From: an uncultured Bacteroidales bacterium
GTDB taxonomy: Bacteria; Bacteroidota; Bacteroidia; Bacteroidales; UBA932
Assembly: GCA_944323845.1 (NCBI GenBank)
Contig: CALUUA010000003.1
Location: forward strand, 62,001 to 126,000
Direction of reading: 5' to 3'
Length of the DNA stretch: 64,000 nucleotides
Shown: positions 7,675 to 17,693 of the stretch, one piece after another
How the letters are laid out: each line of letters starts with the position of its first letter
Numbering within the stretch: the stretch's first letter is position 1
The notes under the pieces: generated by a model
Database searches by the model: none
What the model saw: the letters and a program-made list of their open reading frames with translations, nothing else
Told to the model about the DNA's origin: nothing
Made by a program: the position numbers and the translations under genes

Positions 7675-9903
7675 CTACAGGTCTGTCCTGACCACGCTCT
7701 GGATGCCTTCTATCTTTCCCAGACGGCGGATCAGCTTTTCCAGATCATCCTTGTCGTGGACATAAAGGTCGATGTACCCGTCGAATACCCCGTCTTCGGT
7801 ATTCAAGTACATCCGTCTCATGTTCACGTTCATTACCAGGGAAATATATCTTGAAATCTCGTTTATGATGCCGATCCTGTCATAGCCTTTCAGAGACAGT
7901 CTTACCAGAAACGACTGGTCGGTATCCTGTTCCCACTGGGTCTTCACTATCTTGTCGCCATGCTTTGCGGCAATGCTGTTGGCCACGCTGCAGGACTTCT
8001 TGTGTACGGTGATCGTGCCGTCAGAGGCTATGAATCCCACGACAGGGTCGCCCGGTATAGGGTTGCAGCAGTTGGCTATGACGTATTTGTGAGAAATGTC
8101 CGTCTTGTCGTTGATGACGTATTTGCTGTCTTTCTTTTCCTTTCCCTTGAACCATGGGAATGTCCATTTCCCGTTCTGTCTGTCGTCCTCTTTTTTCAGA
8201 ATCTGTTCCAGATTGCCGAGCTTGAGTATGCCGGCGCCTATCCTGAAGAACAACTCGTCCGATTCCCCTTCGAAAATCTCATAACCGTCCAGCAGACGGG
8301 AGACGATCTTGTCCGACATCTTGTATCCCAATACGGAAAGCTGTTCTTCCAGCATTTTCTTTCCGACCCGGACGCTTTCCTGCCTTTCGCCCTTGAAATA
8401 ATCCATGACTATGTTCCGGGCTTTCCTCGTCACCAGAAAATCCAGCCACACCCTCTTCGGCTTTTCGTTTTCGGCCGTGATGATTTCCACCTGATCGCCG
8501 GACTTCAGTACGTAAGTCAGCGGCACGAGCTTCATGTTCACTTTCGCGGCGATGGCCTTGTTCCCGATTTCGGTATGGATCATGTACGCGAAATCCAGAG
8601 CGGTCGCACCTTTCTGTATGCTTTTCTGGTCCCCCTTCGGCGTGAACACGAAAATATCGGTACTCGTGAGGTCATTATGGATGATGTCCAGCAGTTCCAG
8701 AGCATTTACGTCAGGGTTGACCAGTATTTCCTTCACCTTGCTGATCCATTTGTCCATTTCGCTTTCGTTCTCGCTTACGAAACCGTCTTTCTTGTATGCC
8801 CAGTGCGCAGCTATGCCCTTTTCCGCGATGTCGTTCATCCTCTGGGTCCTGATCTGCACCTCGATCCAGATGCCGGAGTGGCTCATGAGAGTACAGTGCA
8901 AGGCCTCGTAGCCGTTGTTCTTAGGATGTTTGACCCAGTCCCTGATACGGTCGCTCTTGTATTTGTATATGCCTGTGATGATGGAAAAGACATGGTAGCA
9001 CTGGTCCCTTTCCATGTCCTTGGTGCAGCCTTGTCCGGGGTTGAAAATGATTCTTACGGCATAAAGGTCATATATCTGTTCGAAGGTTATGCCTTTGGTC
9101 ACTATCTTGTGCCATATGGAATAAGGGGTCTTGACCCTTTTCTTGATCTCGAAATCGAAGCCGGCTTTCCGCAGAGCTTCGTCGATAGGCTTGATGAACT
9201 CGTCTATCTCCTTTTCCTTGTCGGAAATGTTCCTGTTGATCTTCTCGGAAATTTCGTTGAAGGCCTCTGGCTCCTTGTAGCGGAGCCAGATATCCTCCAT
9301 TTCCGATTTCACCTCATAAAGACCGAGCCTGTGGGCCAGCGGAATGAAGATGAACATCGTTTCCGACAAAATCTTGTCTCTCTTGTATTCCGGCATGAAC
9401 TCTATAGTCCGGCAGTTGTGGAGCCTGTCGGCGAGCTTTATCAGGACGACGCGGACATCGTCATTCAATGTCAGCAGGATACGCTTGAAGTTCTCGGCCT
9501 GTATGCTTTTCTTTTCAGCCTTGTCTTCGTTGTCGAGGACGGTCTTGATCTTGGTGAGTCCGTCCACCAGAGACGCTATCTTCTCTCCGAAAAGGTTGCT
9601 GATGTCCTCTACGGTATATTCTGTGTCCTCCACCACGTCATGCAGGAGTGCGGCGGCGATGGACTTGTATCCGAGGCCGATATTGCTTACCACGATTTTC
9701 GCCACGGCGATAGGGTGGAGGATATACGGCTCTCCGGAGCGTCGCCTCACTCCCTTGTGCGCTTCGTTGGCGAAGTCGAACGCCTTCTGCACCACATCCA
9801 GTTCTTTCTGATTGGCACATCGCTTTCTTGCGGCCTCCTTGAGGTCGGCATAGTCTCTGGCGATGATGTCAAAATCTTCTCTCGTAAATTCCGATACAGG
9901 CAT
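7675..9903 (-). CDS. rsh: Bifunctional (p)ppGpp synthetase/hydrolase (RelA/SpoT homologue)
   Basis: 742 aa, the usual length of a long RSH enzyme. It makes and degrades the stringent-response alarmones. The hydrolase HD domain retains AALLHDVVEDT (HD pair around residue 92) and is probably active. The synthetase domain (about 240-370) shows RVKTPYSIWHKI, YDLYAVRIIF and NNGYEALHCT. A RIRD sequence sits where bifunctional enzymes have RxKD and RelA has ExDD, which agrees with a bifunctional enzyme. A TGS domain (about 400-460) and a C-terminal ACT domain (LVRLSLKGYDRIGIINEISR) follow. It appears to be the only RSH in this window and probably belongs to the minus-strand run starting at ligA. Confidence 0.95.
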   Translation of the reverse strand: MPVSEFTREDFDIIARDYADLKEAARKRCANQKELDVVQKAFDFANEAHKGVRRRSGEPYILHPIAVAKIVVSNIGLGYKSIAAALLHDVVEDTEYTVEDISNLFGEKIASLVDGLTKIKTVLDNEDKAEKKSIQAENFKRILLTLNDDVRVVLIKLADRLHNCRTIEFMPEYKRDKILSETMFIFIPLAHRLGLYEVKSEMEDIWLRYKEPEAFNEISEKINRNISDKEKEIDEFIKPIDEALRKAGFDFEIKKRVKTPYSIWHKIVTKGITFEQIYDLYAVRIIFNPGQGCTKDMERDQCYHVFSIITGIYKYKSDRIRDWVKHPKNNGYEALHCTLMSHSGIWIEVQIRTQRMNDIAEKGIAAHWAYKKDGFVSENESEMDKWISKVKEILVNPDVNALELLDIIHNDLTSTDIFVFTPKGDQKSIQKGATALDFAYMIHTEIGNKAIAAKVNMKLVPLTYVLKSGDQVEIITAENEKPKRVWLDFLVTRKARNIVMDYFKGERQESVRVGKKMLEEQLSVLGYKMSDKIVSRLLDGYEIFEGESDELFFRIGAGILKLGNLEQILKKEDDRQNGKWTFPWFKGKEKKDSKYVINDKTDISHKYVIANCCNPIPGDPVVGFIASDGTITVHKKSCSVANSIAAKHGDKIVKTQWEQDTDQSFLVRLSLKGYDRIGIINEISRYISLVMNVNMRRMYLNTEDGVFDGYIDLYVHDKDDLEKLIRRLGKIEGIQSVVRTDL

Positions 9904-9929
9904 ATGAAAGTCTTTTCAAGTTAGTGTCA

Positions 9930-10853
9930 TTATTCTATATTGTAGCTGTCCACATGCTGGTACGCATAGGACAGTTCCGCTCCGAAAAGTATGATGAACC
10001 ATCCGAAATTCATCCAGAACATGAAGAGCGGGATGGCAGCCACGGCACCGTACACCATGTTCAGCCGCGTAACGAAAAGCTGCGTTTCCAGATACAGGTA
10101 CTGAAGGAGAGTGAACGCCAGAGCGGATACGGCCGCCGCCCTCAAGGCATTTGAATACTGGACCTTGTAGTTCGGTATGAACTTGTACATGGCTGAAAAG
10201 GTCAGCGTAGCCACCACGTAGAACAGCACCCAGGCCAGAATGGAAGCGATGGATTCGAAATAGGCCACCCCGAGGCCTATGCCCTTCAGCATGTTCGTAT
10301 AGACCAGCGAACCCGAGAAAAACAGCATGATGACGAAAGGCGCGATCAGCAGTATGGCCAGATAGAACGACATCCGCTTGAAGATGTTCCGCGACTTTCT
10401 CACACGCCACACATTGTTGAAGACCTTCTCCACGGACATCATCATCCAGAACACCAGCCAGACGAAGAGCAGGGCGCTCACTAACCCCATGCCGCTCGAC
10501 TGCGCCGTGTCGATGATATTGTTCGCGAATCCGAGCACCATATCTATCGTCTCCTGCGAATTTACGAAATACTCGTACAGCAGTTCCTTCAGTTTGTCCG
10601 CAAGTCCGAGACCTCCGGTGATGGCGAAGACTATCGCCAGAAACGGAACCATGGCCATAGTCCCGAAAAAACTCAAGGCCACGGCCTGGAACCCAATTTT
10701 CTCTGCCGAAAAAGTCTTGATGGTGATTATCAGTACTTTAAGATATTTGATGCTTCTGGCCTTGGCGCGCGAAAACTCCTCGATATCCAGATTCCAGATA
10801 TCTTCAGTCATGAATCTCTTGACGCGTCTCAGCTTTTCCAGAGGGTTTTTCAT
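9930..10853 (-). CDS. YihY/virulence factor BrkB family membrane protein
   Basis: 307 aa with about six hydrophobic segments in the pattern of the YihY/BrkB (UPF0761) family. Recognisable features are FGTMAMVPFLAIVFAITGGL early, a central LLFVWLVFWMMMSVEKVFNNVWRV and the C-terminal AAIPLFMFWMNFGWFIILFG followed by AELSYAYQ. The family is an integral inner-membrane protein formerly mis-called RNase BN; its transport role is unproven. It starts 12 bp after the thioesterase stop and ends 26 bp before the RSH start, so it is likely co-transcribed with both. Confidence 0.9.
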   Translation of the reverse strand: MKNPLEKLRRVKRFMTEDIWNLDIEEFSRAKARSIKYLKVLIITIKTFSAEKIGFQAVALSFFGTMAMVPFLAIVFAITGGLGLADKLKELLYEYFVNSQETIDMVLGFANNIIDTAQSSGMGLVSALLFVWLVFWMMMSVEKVFNNVWRVRKSRNIFKRMSFYLAILLIAPFVIMLFFSGSLVYTNMLKGIGLGVAYFESIASILAWVLFYVVATLTFSAMYKFIPNYKVQYSNALRAAAVSALAFTLLQYLYLETQLFVTRLNMVYGAVAAIPLFMFWMNFGWFIILFGAELSYAYQHVDSYNIE

Positions 10854-10865
10854 CCGCAGTACCGC

Positions 10866-11237
10866 TTATTTGCCTTTTGTCAATCTGTCCATGAATTTAC
10901 CGGCATCTATGATGAACCTCTCATGCTCACCCTCGCCGATTACCCCTTCTGCATCCGATACCGTCACCCGGAAAGACAGCCTTCTGCCGTCAATTTCCGA
11001 CAATTCCGCCGTGCAGGTCAGGCTCGTTCCCGGAAGGCAGGCCCTCAGATGCGAAATCTCCAGCCTCGTCCCTACCGTATCATACCCGTGCTCCTTTGCC
11101 AGCCCGAAAGCCGCCCTTTCCATAAGCGCCGTCATCGACGGAGTCGAGTAGACCGGAAGTCCGCCCGAGCCCACCTTGTCCGCAGTCTCTGTTTCCGAAA
11201 CCGCGTGCCTTACCGTATGTCTTTCTCCTTTTTCCAT
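10866..11237 (-). CDS. FlK-like hotdog-fold thioesterase
   Basis: 123 aa, one hotdog domain. The motifs VYSTPSMTALMERAA, TVGTRLEISHLRACLPG and GVIGEGEHERFIID match the fluoroacetyl-CoA thioesterase (FlK) family, with candidate catalytic Thr, Glu and His in the expected order. The general reaction is hydrolysis of a short or aromatic acyl-CoA. The real substrate cannot be read from the sequence, and no fluoroacetate genes are near. It sits between ligA (48 bp upstream) and the YihY gene in the same minus-strand run. Confidence 0.8.
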   Translation of the reverse strand: MEKGERHTVRHAVSETETADKVGSGGLPVYSTPSMTALMERAAFGLAKEHGYDTVGTRLEISHLRACLPGTSLTCTAELSEIDGRRLSFRVTVSDAEGVIGEGEHERFIIDAGKFMDRLTKGK

Positions 11238-11285
11238 ATTATTGTCTTGAATTTTCCTGCCGTTTCCGGCAATGTCTTTTTCTTT

Positions 11286-13463
<2,178 letters not shown>

Positions 13464-13494
13464 TCAGCGGCGGGCTGCCGCTGCTAAACCGGAA

Positions 13495-13518
13495 GCATTG
13501 CTCCGGCAGGAGCAATGC
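13495..13518. repeat. Perfect 10-bp inverted repeat between ligA and pfkA
   Basis: GCATTGCTCC-GGCA-GGAGCAATGC forms a perfect 10-bp stem with a 4-nt loop. It lies immediately downstream of the minus-strand -7 box for ligA, so it would form at the extreme 5' end of the ligA mRNA. It is also upstream of the pfkA promoter. It could be an mRNA-stabilising 5' stem-loop or a regulator-binding palindrome. Confidence 0.7.
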
Positions 13519-13524
13519 ATTTTA

Positions 13525-13532
13525 CAAAAATA
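13525..13532 (-). promoter_or_regulatory. Candidate -7 promoter box (TATTTTTG) for ligA
   Basis: On the minus strand the sequence is TATTTTTG, matching TAnnTTTG, about 98 bp upstream of the ligA GTG. It places the transcription start next to the perfect hairpin at 13495-13518. Confidence 0.5.
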
Positions 13533-13566
13533 CGATTTTTTTTCGTGGATTTTGGGCGAAAATAGA

Positions 13567-13574
13567 TAATTTTG
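13567..13574 (+). promoter_or_regulatory. Candidate -7 promoter box (TAATTTTG) for pfkA
   Basis: TAATTTTG matches the Bacteroidota TAnnTTTG -7 element, 83 bp upstream of the pfkA ATG. No clear -33 TTTG lies at the ideal spacing. It is back-to-back with the ligA box about 40 bp away. Confidence 0.5.
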
Positions 13575-13656
13575 CGCCTGTCGCAAAAGGTTATGATTGC
13601 GGCTATCTCGGAAAAATCAGTAAATTGTTTTATAAAAATTTAAGTATTAAGGTGTT

Positions 13657-14892
13657 ATGAAAGATGCAGTGATTATTCTCTGTGGCGGCGGTCCCGCTCC
13701 GGGAATGAATTCAGTTTCTATGAGCGTGGCCAAGACTTTTCTTGCCCGCGGTTTCAGGGTTATCGGACTTCACGGCGGCTATTCCGGCCTTTTCAGCAAG
13801 AACGCACGCACTGAAGACCTCGATTTCTTCAAGGCTGACCGTTATTTCAACCGCGGAGGCTCCTATCTTGAAATGAGCCGTTTCAAACCTACGGACAAGG
13901 ATTTCGAAGAGAATTTCAATCTCGATCTCTTCAAGGAAAACAACATAAAACTGCTCGTGACCATCGGCGGAGACGATACTGCTTCCACGGCCAACAGGAT
14001 ATCCAAGTTCCTGGCAGCCAAGAACTATCCTATCGCCAACATCCATTGCCCGAAGACTATCGACAACGACCTTCCTCTTCCGGCAAACACTCCGACTTTC
14101 GGCTATAATTCAGCCAAGAACGAAGGCGCGCATCTGGCCAGAACTATCTACGAGGATGCACGCACATCCGGAAACTGGCTTCTGATATCAGCCATGGGAC
14201 GTACATGCGGCAGTCTGGCTCTCGGAATAGGGGAGGCTACCCACTGTCCTATGACCATCATTCCGGAGATGTTCGACAAGACCGGCATCAGTCTGGAGAA
14301 AATCATAAGGCTCACCATTTCTTCCATTCTCAAAAGGAAGATCATGGGCGTGAACTATGGTACAGTGGTGGCTGCGGAAGGACTCTTCCACGATGAGGGT
14401 GTGGCCAAAGAGGCTGCCGAGGCCGGCGTACACTTCACTTACGATGAGCACGGACATCCGGAACTCGGGAAAATCTCCAAAGCCGTGCTTTTCAACGACC
14501 TGCTTGAAAAGGAACTTAAGAAAATCGGCCTGAAGGTGAAGACCCGTCCGGTAGAGATCGGCTACGATGTACGCTGCCAGGATCCGGTAGCCTACGACCT
14601 GACATACTGCACCGAGCTTGCAATGGGCGTTTACCAGCTCTACAGCGAAGGCAAGACCGGATGCATGGTCTACGTGGATGCCTACGGCAATGTATCCCCT
14701 CTCTATCTGTCGGATCTTCAGGACCCTGCCACAGGCAAGATTCCGCCGAGAGTGGTGGATATCAACAGCGGCACTGCGCAGAACTACTACAAATTCATCG
14801 CCCACTATATCACGGAGGCTGATTACGAGGCGGCGAAAGAGTATGTGAAAGATCCTGAAAACTATGATTTCGCCAGGATTCTCAACTGGTAG
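13657..14892 (+). CDS. pfp: PPi-dependent 6-phosphofructokinase
   Basis: 411 aa. It interconverts fructose 6-phosphate and fructose 1,6-bisphosphate. The phosphoryl-donor loop reads IGGDDTAS (Asp106-Asp107) instead of GGDGS, and the catalytic loop is CPKTIDND (132-138) with Lys in place of Gly. Both are hallmarks of pyrophosphate-using enzymes, which work reversibly. The substrate loop MGRTCGSLAL is present. The length suits the bacterial PPi-PFK group. The gene is monocistronic: ligA diverges upstream, and the RyR gene converges downstream with only four bases between the stop codons. Confidence 0.9.
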   Translation: MKDAVIILCGGGPAPGMNSVSMSVAKTFLARGFRVIGLHGGYSGLFSKNARTEDLDFFKADRYFNRGGSYLEMSRFKPTDKDFEENFNLDLFKENNIKLLVTIGGDDTASTANRISKFLAAKNYPIANIHCPKTIDNDLPLPANTPTFGYNSAKNEGAHLARTIYEDARTSGNWLLISAMGRTCGSLALGIGEATHCPMTIIPEMFDKTGISLEKIIRLTISSILKRKIMGVNYGTVVAAEGLFHDEGVAKEAAEAGVHFTYDEHGHPELGKISKAVLFNDLLEKELKKIGLKVKTRPVEIGYDVRCQDPVAYDLTYCTELAMGVYQLYSEGKTGCMVYVDAYGNVSPLYLSDLQDPATGKIPPRVVDINSGTAQNYYKFIAHYITEADYEAAKEYVKDPENYDFARILNW

Positions 14893-14896
14893 GACA

Positions 14897-15220
14897 TCAC
14901 TTTTCAGGAATAATCTTGTATCCCAGCTTCAGGACCAGTTTCAATGTTCCTGAAGCTGTTTTTCTGTCATATTCTTTCTCGATTTCCGGCAGCTGGCTGT
15001 ACGGGACGAGGCAAGGATGTGTCTTAAGGGTGTCATTCCGGCTCTCTCCGTATGTCCAGCCTTCATCCATGCGGGATTTGGCCCATACTTCATGGACGTT
15101 TTCGGCGATTTTTTCCATCAGAGGGATAAGGGTTTCCGGCAGGGCTATGGAATCCGTATCTTCCGGAGCCGGTTTATACTCGTTTCCAGTATTTCCAGAG
15201 GGCTGTTTGATTTCTTTCAT
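14897..15220 (-). CDS. Stand-alone RyR-domain protein
   Basis: 107 aa, essentially one RyR (ryanodine-receptor repeat, PF02026) domain. The diagnostic run is ENVHEVWAKSRMDEGWTYG followed by ESRNDTLKTHPCLVPY and LPEIEKEYDRKTASGTLKLV. In animals these repeats occur in intracellular Ca2+-release channels. In bacteria the ligand is unknown. The first 47 bp overlap the 3' end of the upstream channel gene, which itself carries a C-terminal RyR-like region, so the two are almost certainly co-expressed and may form one complex. No signal peptide or membrane segment is present. Confidence 0.88.
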   Translation of the reverse strand: MKEIKQPSGNTGNEYKPAPEDTDSIALPETLIPLMEKIAENVHEVWAKSRMDEGWTYGESRNDTLKTHPCLVPYSQLPEIEKEYDRKTASGTLKLVLKLGYKIIPEK

Positions 15221-17651
15221 TGCATTCCTTCTTTATGTCCGTTATCGTTTTCATGTCTACCTCCCTGAGAAACCGTGGAATGGCTTCGTTCAGGCTCGTG
15301 TCGTATGGTTTGGCTCCCGAATCCACCTGATCCAGATGTCCGTAGCTGCAGATGTTCGCATGAATGCGGTTCTCGCTTTCCTTGTATTCGTCCTTGATTT
15401 TCTTGAAGCGGGCTTCCGCCGCCTTTTTTGCCTCTTCTTCTCCTGAAGCCGCAGCTTTATTCCTGTCCGCATTCAATCCGGCGAACATCCTGTCCTGCTC
15501 CGGATTGCAAGGCATGTAGCCGAAAAGAAGCTGCTGCACGTTCCATCTGTTATGTTCGGTCATCGCGAGTTCCTGACTGTACTTTTCTATCAGTTCCGGC
15601 AGCTTTCTTTCCAGAGCGTCATCGCCCAGAGCGCGGAGCAGACTGCTGATGTCGGTTATATATTCTTCAGCATCAGGACATATGCCGCGGAGTTTGGTAT
15701 ATATTGAATCAATGAAATTACTGTTCGAGAATTTCTTGTCCATCGGGAGCTTGTTCCATGATTTCTGCAATTCTGCATAACTCTCCGCATCGCTTATGTC
15801 GATCTTCTTGTCCCCGTCATCGTATATTCCGTTAGCCAGCAGAGCCTTAAGATACTGTGTCCGGTCGCAGAGATAAGATCCGTACTCCATGCCGAAAGGC
15901 CTTATCATCTTGTACCTCCTGTCCTTCTGCACTGTCTCGTTCAGGCTTCTCACTATATCCTCGTTCTCATTCTGGTACACCAATATCTGCTGTGCCTTCG
16001 AATAGACTTCTACAGGCAGATACAGGCTGGCTGCCAGTGCCTGATGAGCCTGATTGAAGCAGACGGCGACAGTCATTATCGAATCATTGTCTTTCGAGGC
16101 CGCGGACAGATATTCCCTTACCCTGTCGGATTCTATCCTGCCTTTTATGAATTCGATTTCCACGTCCATGAAATTCTTCCCGTCTTCGTCCAAATGCTTC
16201 CACCGGCATCCGGGCTCCTCCATAGGGTCTGTCCAGCCTGTTGACATCCATGTGCAGATTCCGGTATCCAGATAGCGGTGCCGCGCCAGAGAAAGAAGAT
16301 TCTGATATCTGCCCCTGAAAAAATCCATCTCCGTATCGGCTTCTGCATCTATGAAAGTAATCCTGCTCTTTCTTTTCCCGGCATTCAGGTAGTGGGCCTG
16401 ATGGAGGGCCTCTATACCCAAGGCCATTCCCATCTGCGACATCCCGACTATTATGAAGTGGACGTATCTGTCCGAATCAGACCCTATGCCGTGTCCGTCC
16501 AAAGGGATATAATGCACTGTCCTGCCGTCGGAACAGTCAGAGACCGCCCGACATTCCACCAATACTTCCCGTGCCCAGGAATCGTATCTGTTGAATGGAA
16601 TGAAATCGAGTTTGCTGTTCACATTTTCAGGTATATTCGCGAACTGGAACACGGAATATGTGGTCTGATAGTCTAAAAGCACCTTGCATACTTTCCTTTT
16701 CCCGCATTTCAAGGTGTCCGCCAGAAGACTGACGCATCTCATGTTCAGCGTGTCGTGCGACGGCTCCTTGCTTTCTCTGGCGGTAGACTCGCCGAGAACG
16801 TAGATTTCAGTGGCATGGTCCGGAAACAGTTTCCCGATTTCAGCCCTCGAGTCGCGGAACGCCTTGTAGATGATGACTTTTCTCAGTTCACTGTCTGTAA
16901 GGTGTGATGAAAGCCTGTTCCTGACCGTTTCCGGCTCCTGGCATGTCTGGAGCAGTATGTATCTGTTGTACCCCTCGCATTTGAAGTTAAGGTCATTTTT
17001 CTTTCTGGGTGAAAGAAGATTGCGTATCACGGCGGCAGCTGTCTCGTTCGCGCCGATCACTATTGCGAAACGGTTCCTGCCGAAATCACCGGCCCTGTAA
17101 CGTATTTCACCGTTCATCCTCCAGTCCTTCCGTTTGTCGATGAACCCTATGATTGAAGAAACGAGCAGCCCGTTCAGAAGGAAAATGCCGAGAATCGCGG
17201 CCGCACCTGCCGCAGCCCTGCCTGAAGCGGTCGTGCTCATGGTCTGGTTTCCCGGATCCACGAAATGCAGATAAACGGCCCAGAACAGTCCGGGCGATTT
17301 CTGTCTCTGTCTGATATCTTCCCCGAGCTCTTCATCTTCAGGACTGTATATCAGCCCGTCATACGCCAGTTCCTTAGGATCCGACACGACCGGCATGATG
17401 CAATATGTCAGAGTGAACGGCAGCAGCACGACGAGGCAGATCACTTTCCGCAGGAAATTGCCGTGAATCAGCTTCCAGTCGAATTCTATCCTCATGAAAA
17501 AGAAGAGGATGACGGCATAGAGCAGATAACAGGCTCCCAGAATGCCCGAAATCATACAGAAAATATTCCCCGCCGTGACGGTGAATACCAATGCGATGAG
17601 CCCTGAACAAAGGGCGAAAATGTCGATAAGTTTTTTCAATATTCCTGTCAT
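15174..17651 (-). CDS. CASTOR/POLLUX-like ion channel with C-terminal RyR-like domain
   Basis: 825 aa. Four hydrophobic segments lie at about 7-28, 31-53, 68-88 and 146-170. Between the third and fourth is WAVYLHFVDPGNQT (about 124-137), which resembles the pore helix and filter of CASTOR/POLLUX/DMI1 channels. Two Rossmann-type modules follow, as in RCK-gated channels: FAIVIGANETAAAVIRNLL from about 195 and HFIIVGMSQMGMALGIEAL from about 415. The C-terminal part (about 655-800) has AMTEHNRWNVQQLLFGYMP and HLDQVDSGAKPYD, which look like a divergent RyR domain. I infer a ligand-gated cation channel; the ion and ligand are unknown. It lies between the PPDK/receiver gene (42 bp upstream) and the small RyR gene (overlapping downstream). 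Confidence 0.72.
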   Translation of the reverse strand: MTGILKKLIDIFALCSGLIALVFTVTAGNIFCMISGILGACYLLYAVILFFFMRIEFDWKLIHGNFLRKVICLVVLLPFTLTYCIMPVVSDPKELAYDGLIYSPEDEELGEDIRQRQKSPGLFWAVYLHFVDPGNQTMSTTASGRAAAGAAAILGIFLLNGLLVSSIIGFIDKRKDWRMNGEIRYRAGDFGRNRFAIVIGANETAAAVIRNLLSPRKKNDLNFKCEGYNRYILLQTCQEPETVRNRLSSHLTDSELRKVIIYKAFRDSRAEIGKLFPDHATEIYVLGESTARESKEPSHDTLNMRCVSLLADTLKCGKRKVCKVLLDYQTTYSVFQFANIPENVNSKLDFIPFNRYDSWAREVLVECRAVSDCSDGRTVHYIPLDGHGIGSDSDRYVHFIIVGMSQMGMALGIEALHQAHYLNAGKRKSRITFIDAEADTEMDFFRGRYQNLLSLARHRYLDTGICTWMSTGWTDPMEEPGCRWKHLDEDGKNFMDVEIEFIKGRIESDRVREYLSAASKDNDSIMTVAVCFNQAHQALAASLYLPVEVYSKAQQILVYQNENEDIVRSLNETVQKDRRYKMIRPFGMEYGSYLCDRTQYLKALLANGIYDDGDKKIDISDAESYAELQKSWNKLPMDKKFSNSNFIDSIYTKLRGICPDAEEYITDISSLLRALGDDALERKLPELIEKYSQELAMTEHNRWNVQQLLFGYMPCNPEQDRMFAGLNADRNKAAASGEEEAKKAAEARFKKIKDEYKESENRIHANICSYGHLDQVDSGAKPYDTSLNEAIPRFLREVDMKTITDIKKECNERNQTALWKYWKRV

Positions 17652-17693
17652 GGTCCGTTTTTTTTCAGGTGTCCGTTCCGGACAATGCCGGAT

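Noticed and set aside
7960..9924. A 654-codon open frame on the plus strand opposite the RelA/SpoT gene
   Set aside because: It is antisense to a complete, motif-rich RSH gene and its translation has no recognisable domain; it reflects codon bias of the real gene.
17670..17684. TGTCCG-TTC-CGGACA inverted repeat between the channel gene and the PPDK/receiver gene as a terminator
   Set aside because: The stem is 6 bp and no T-run follows on the minus strand; an A-run follows instead.
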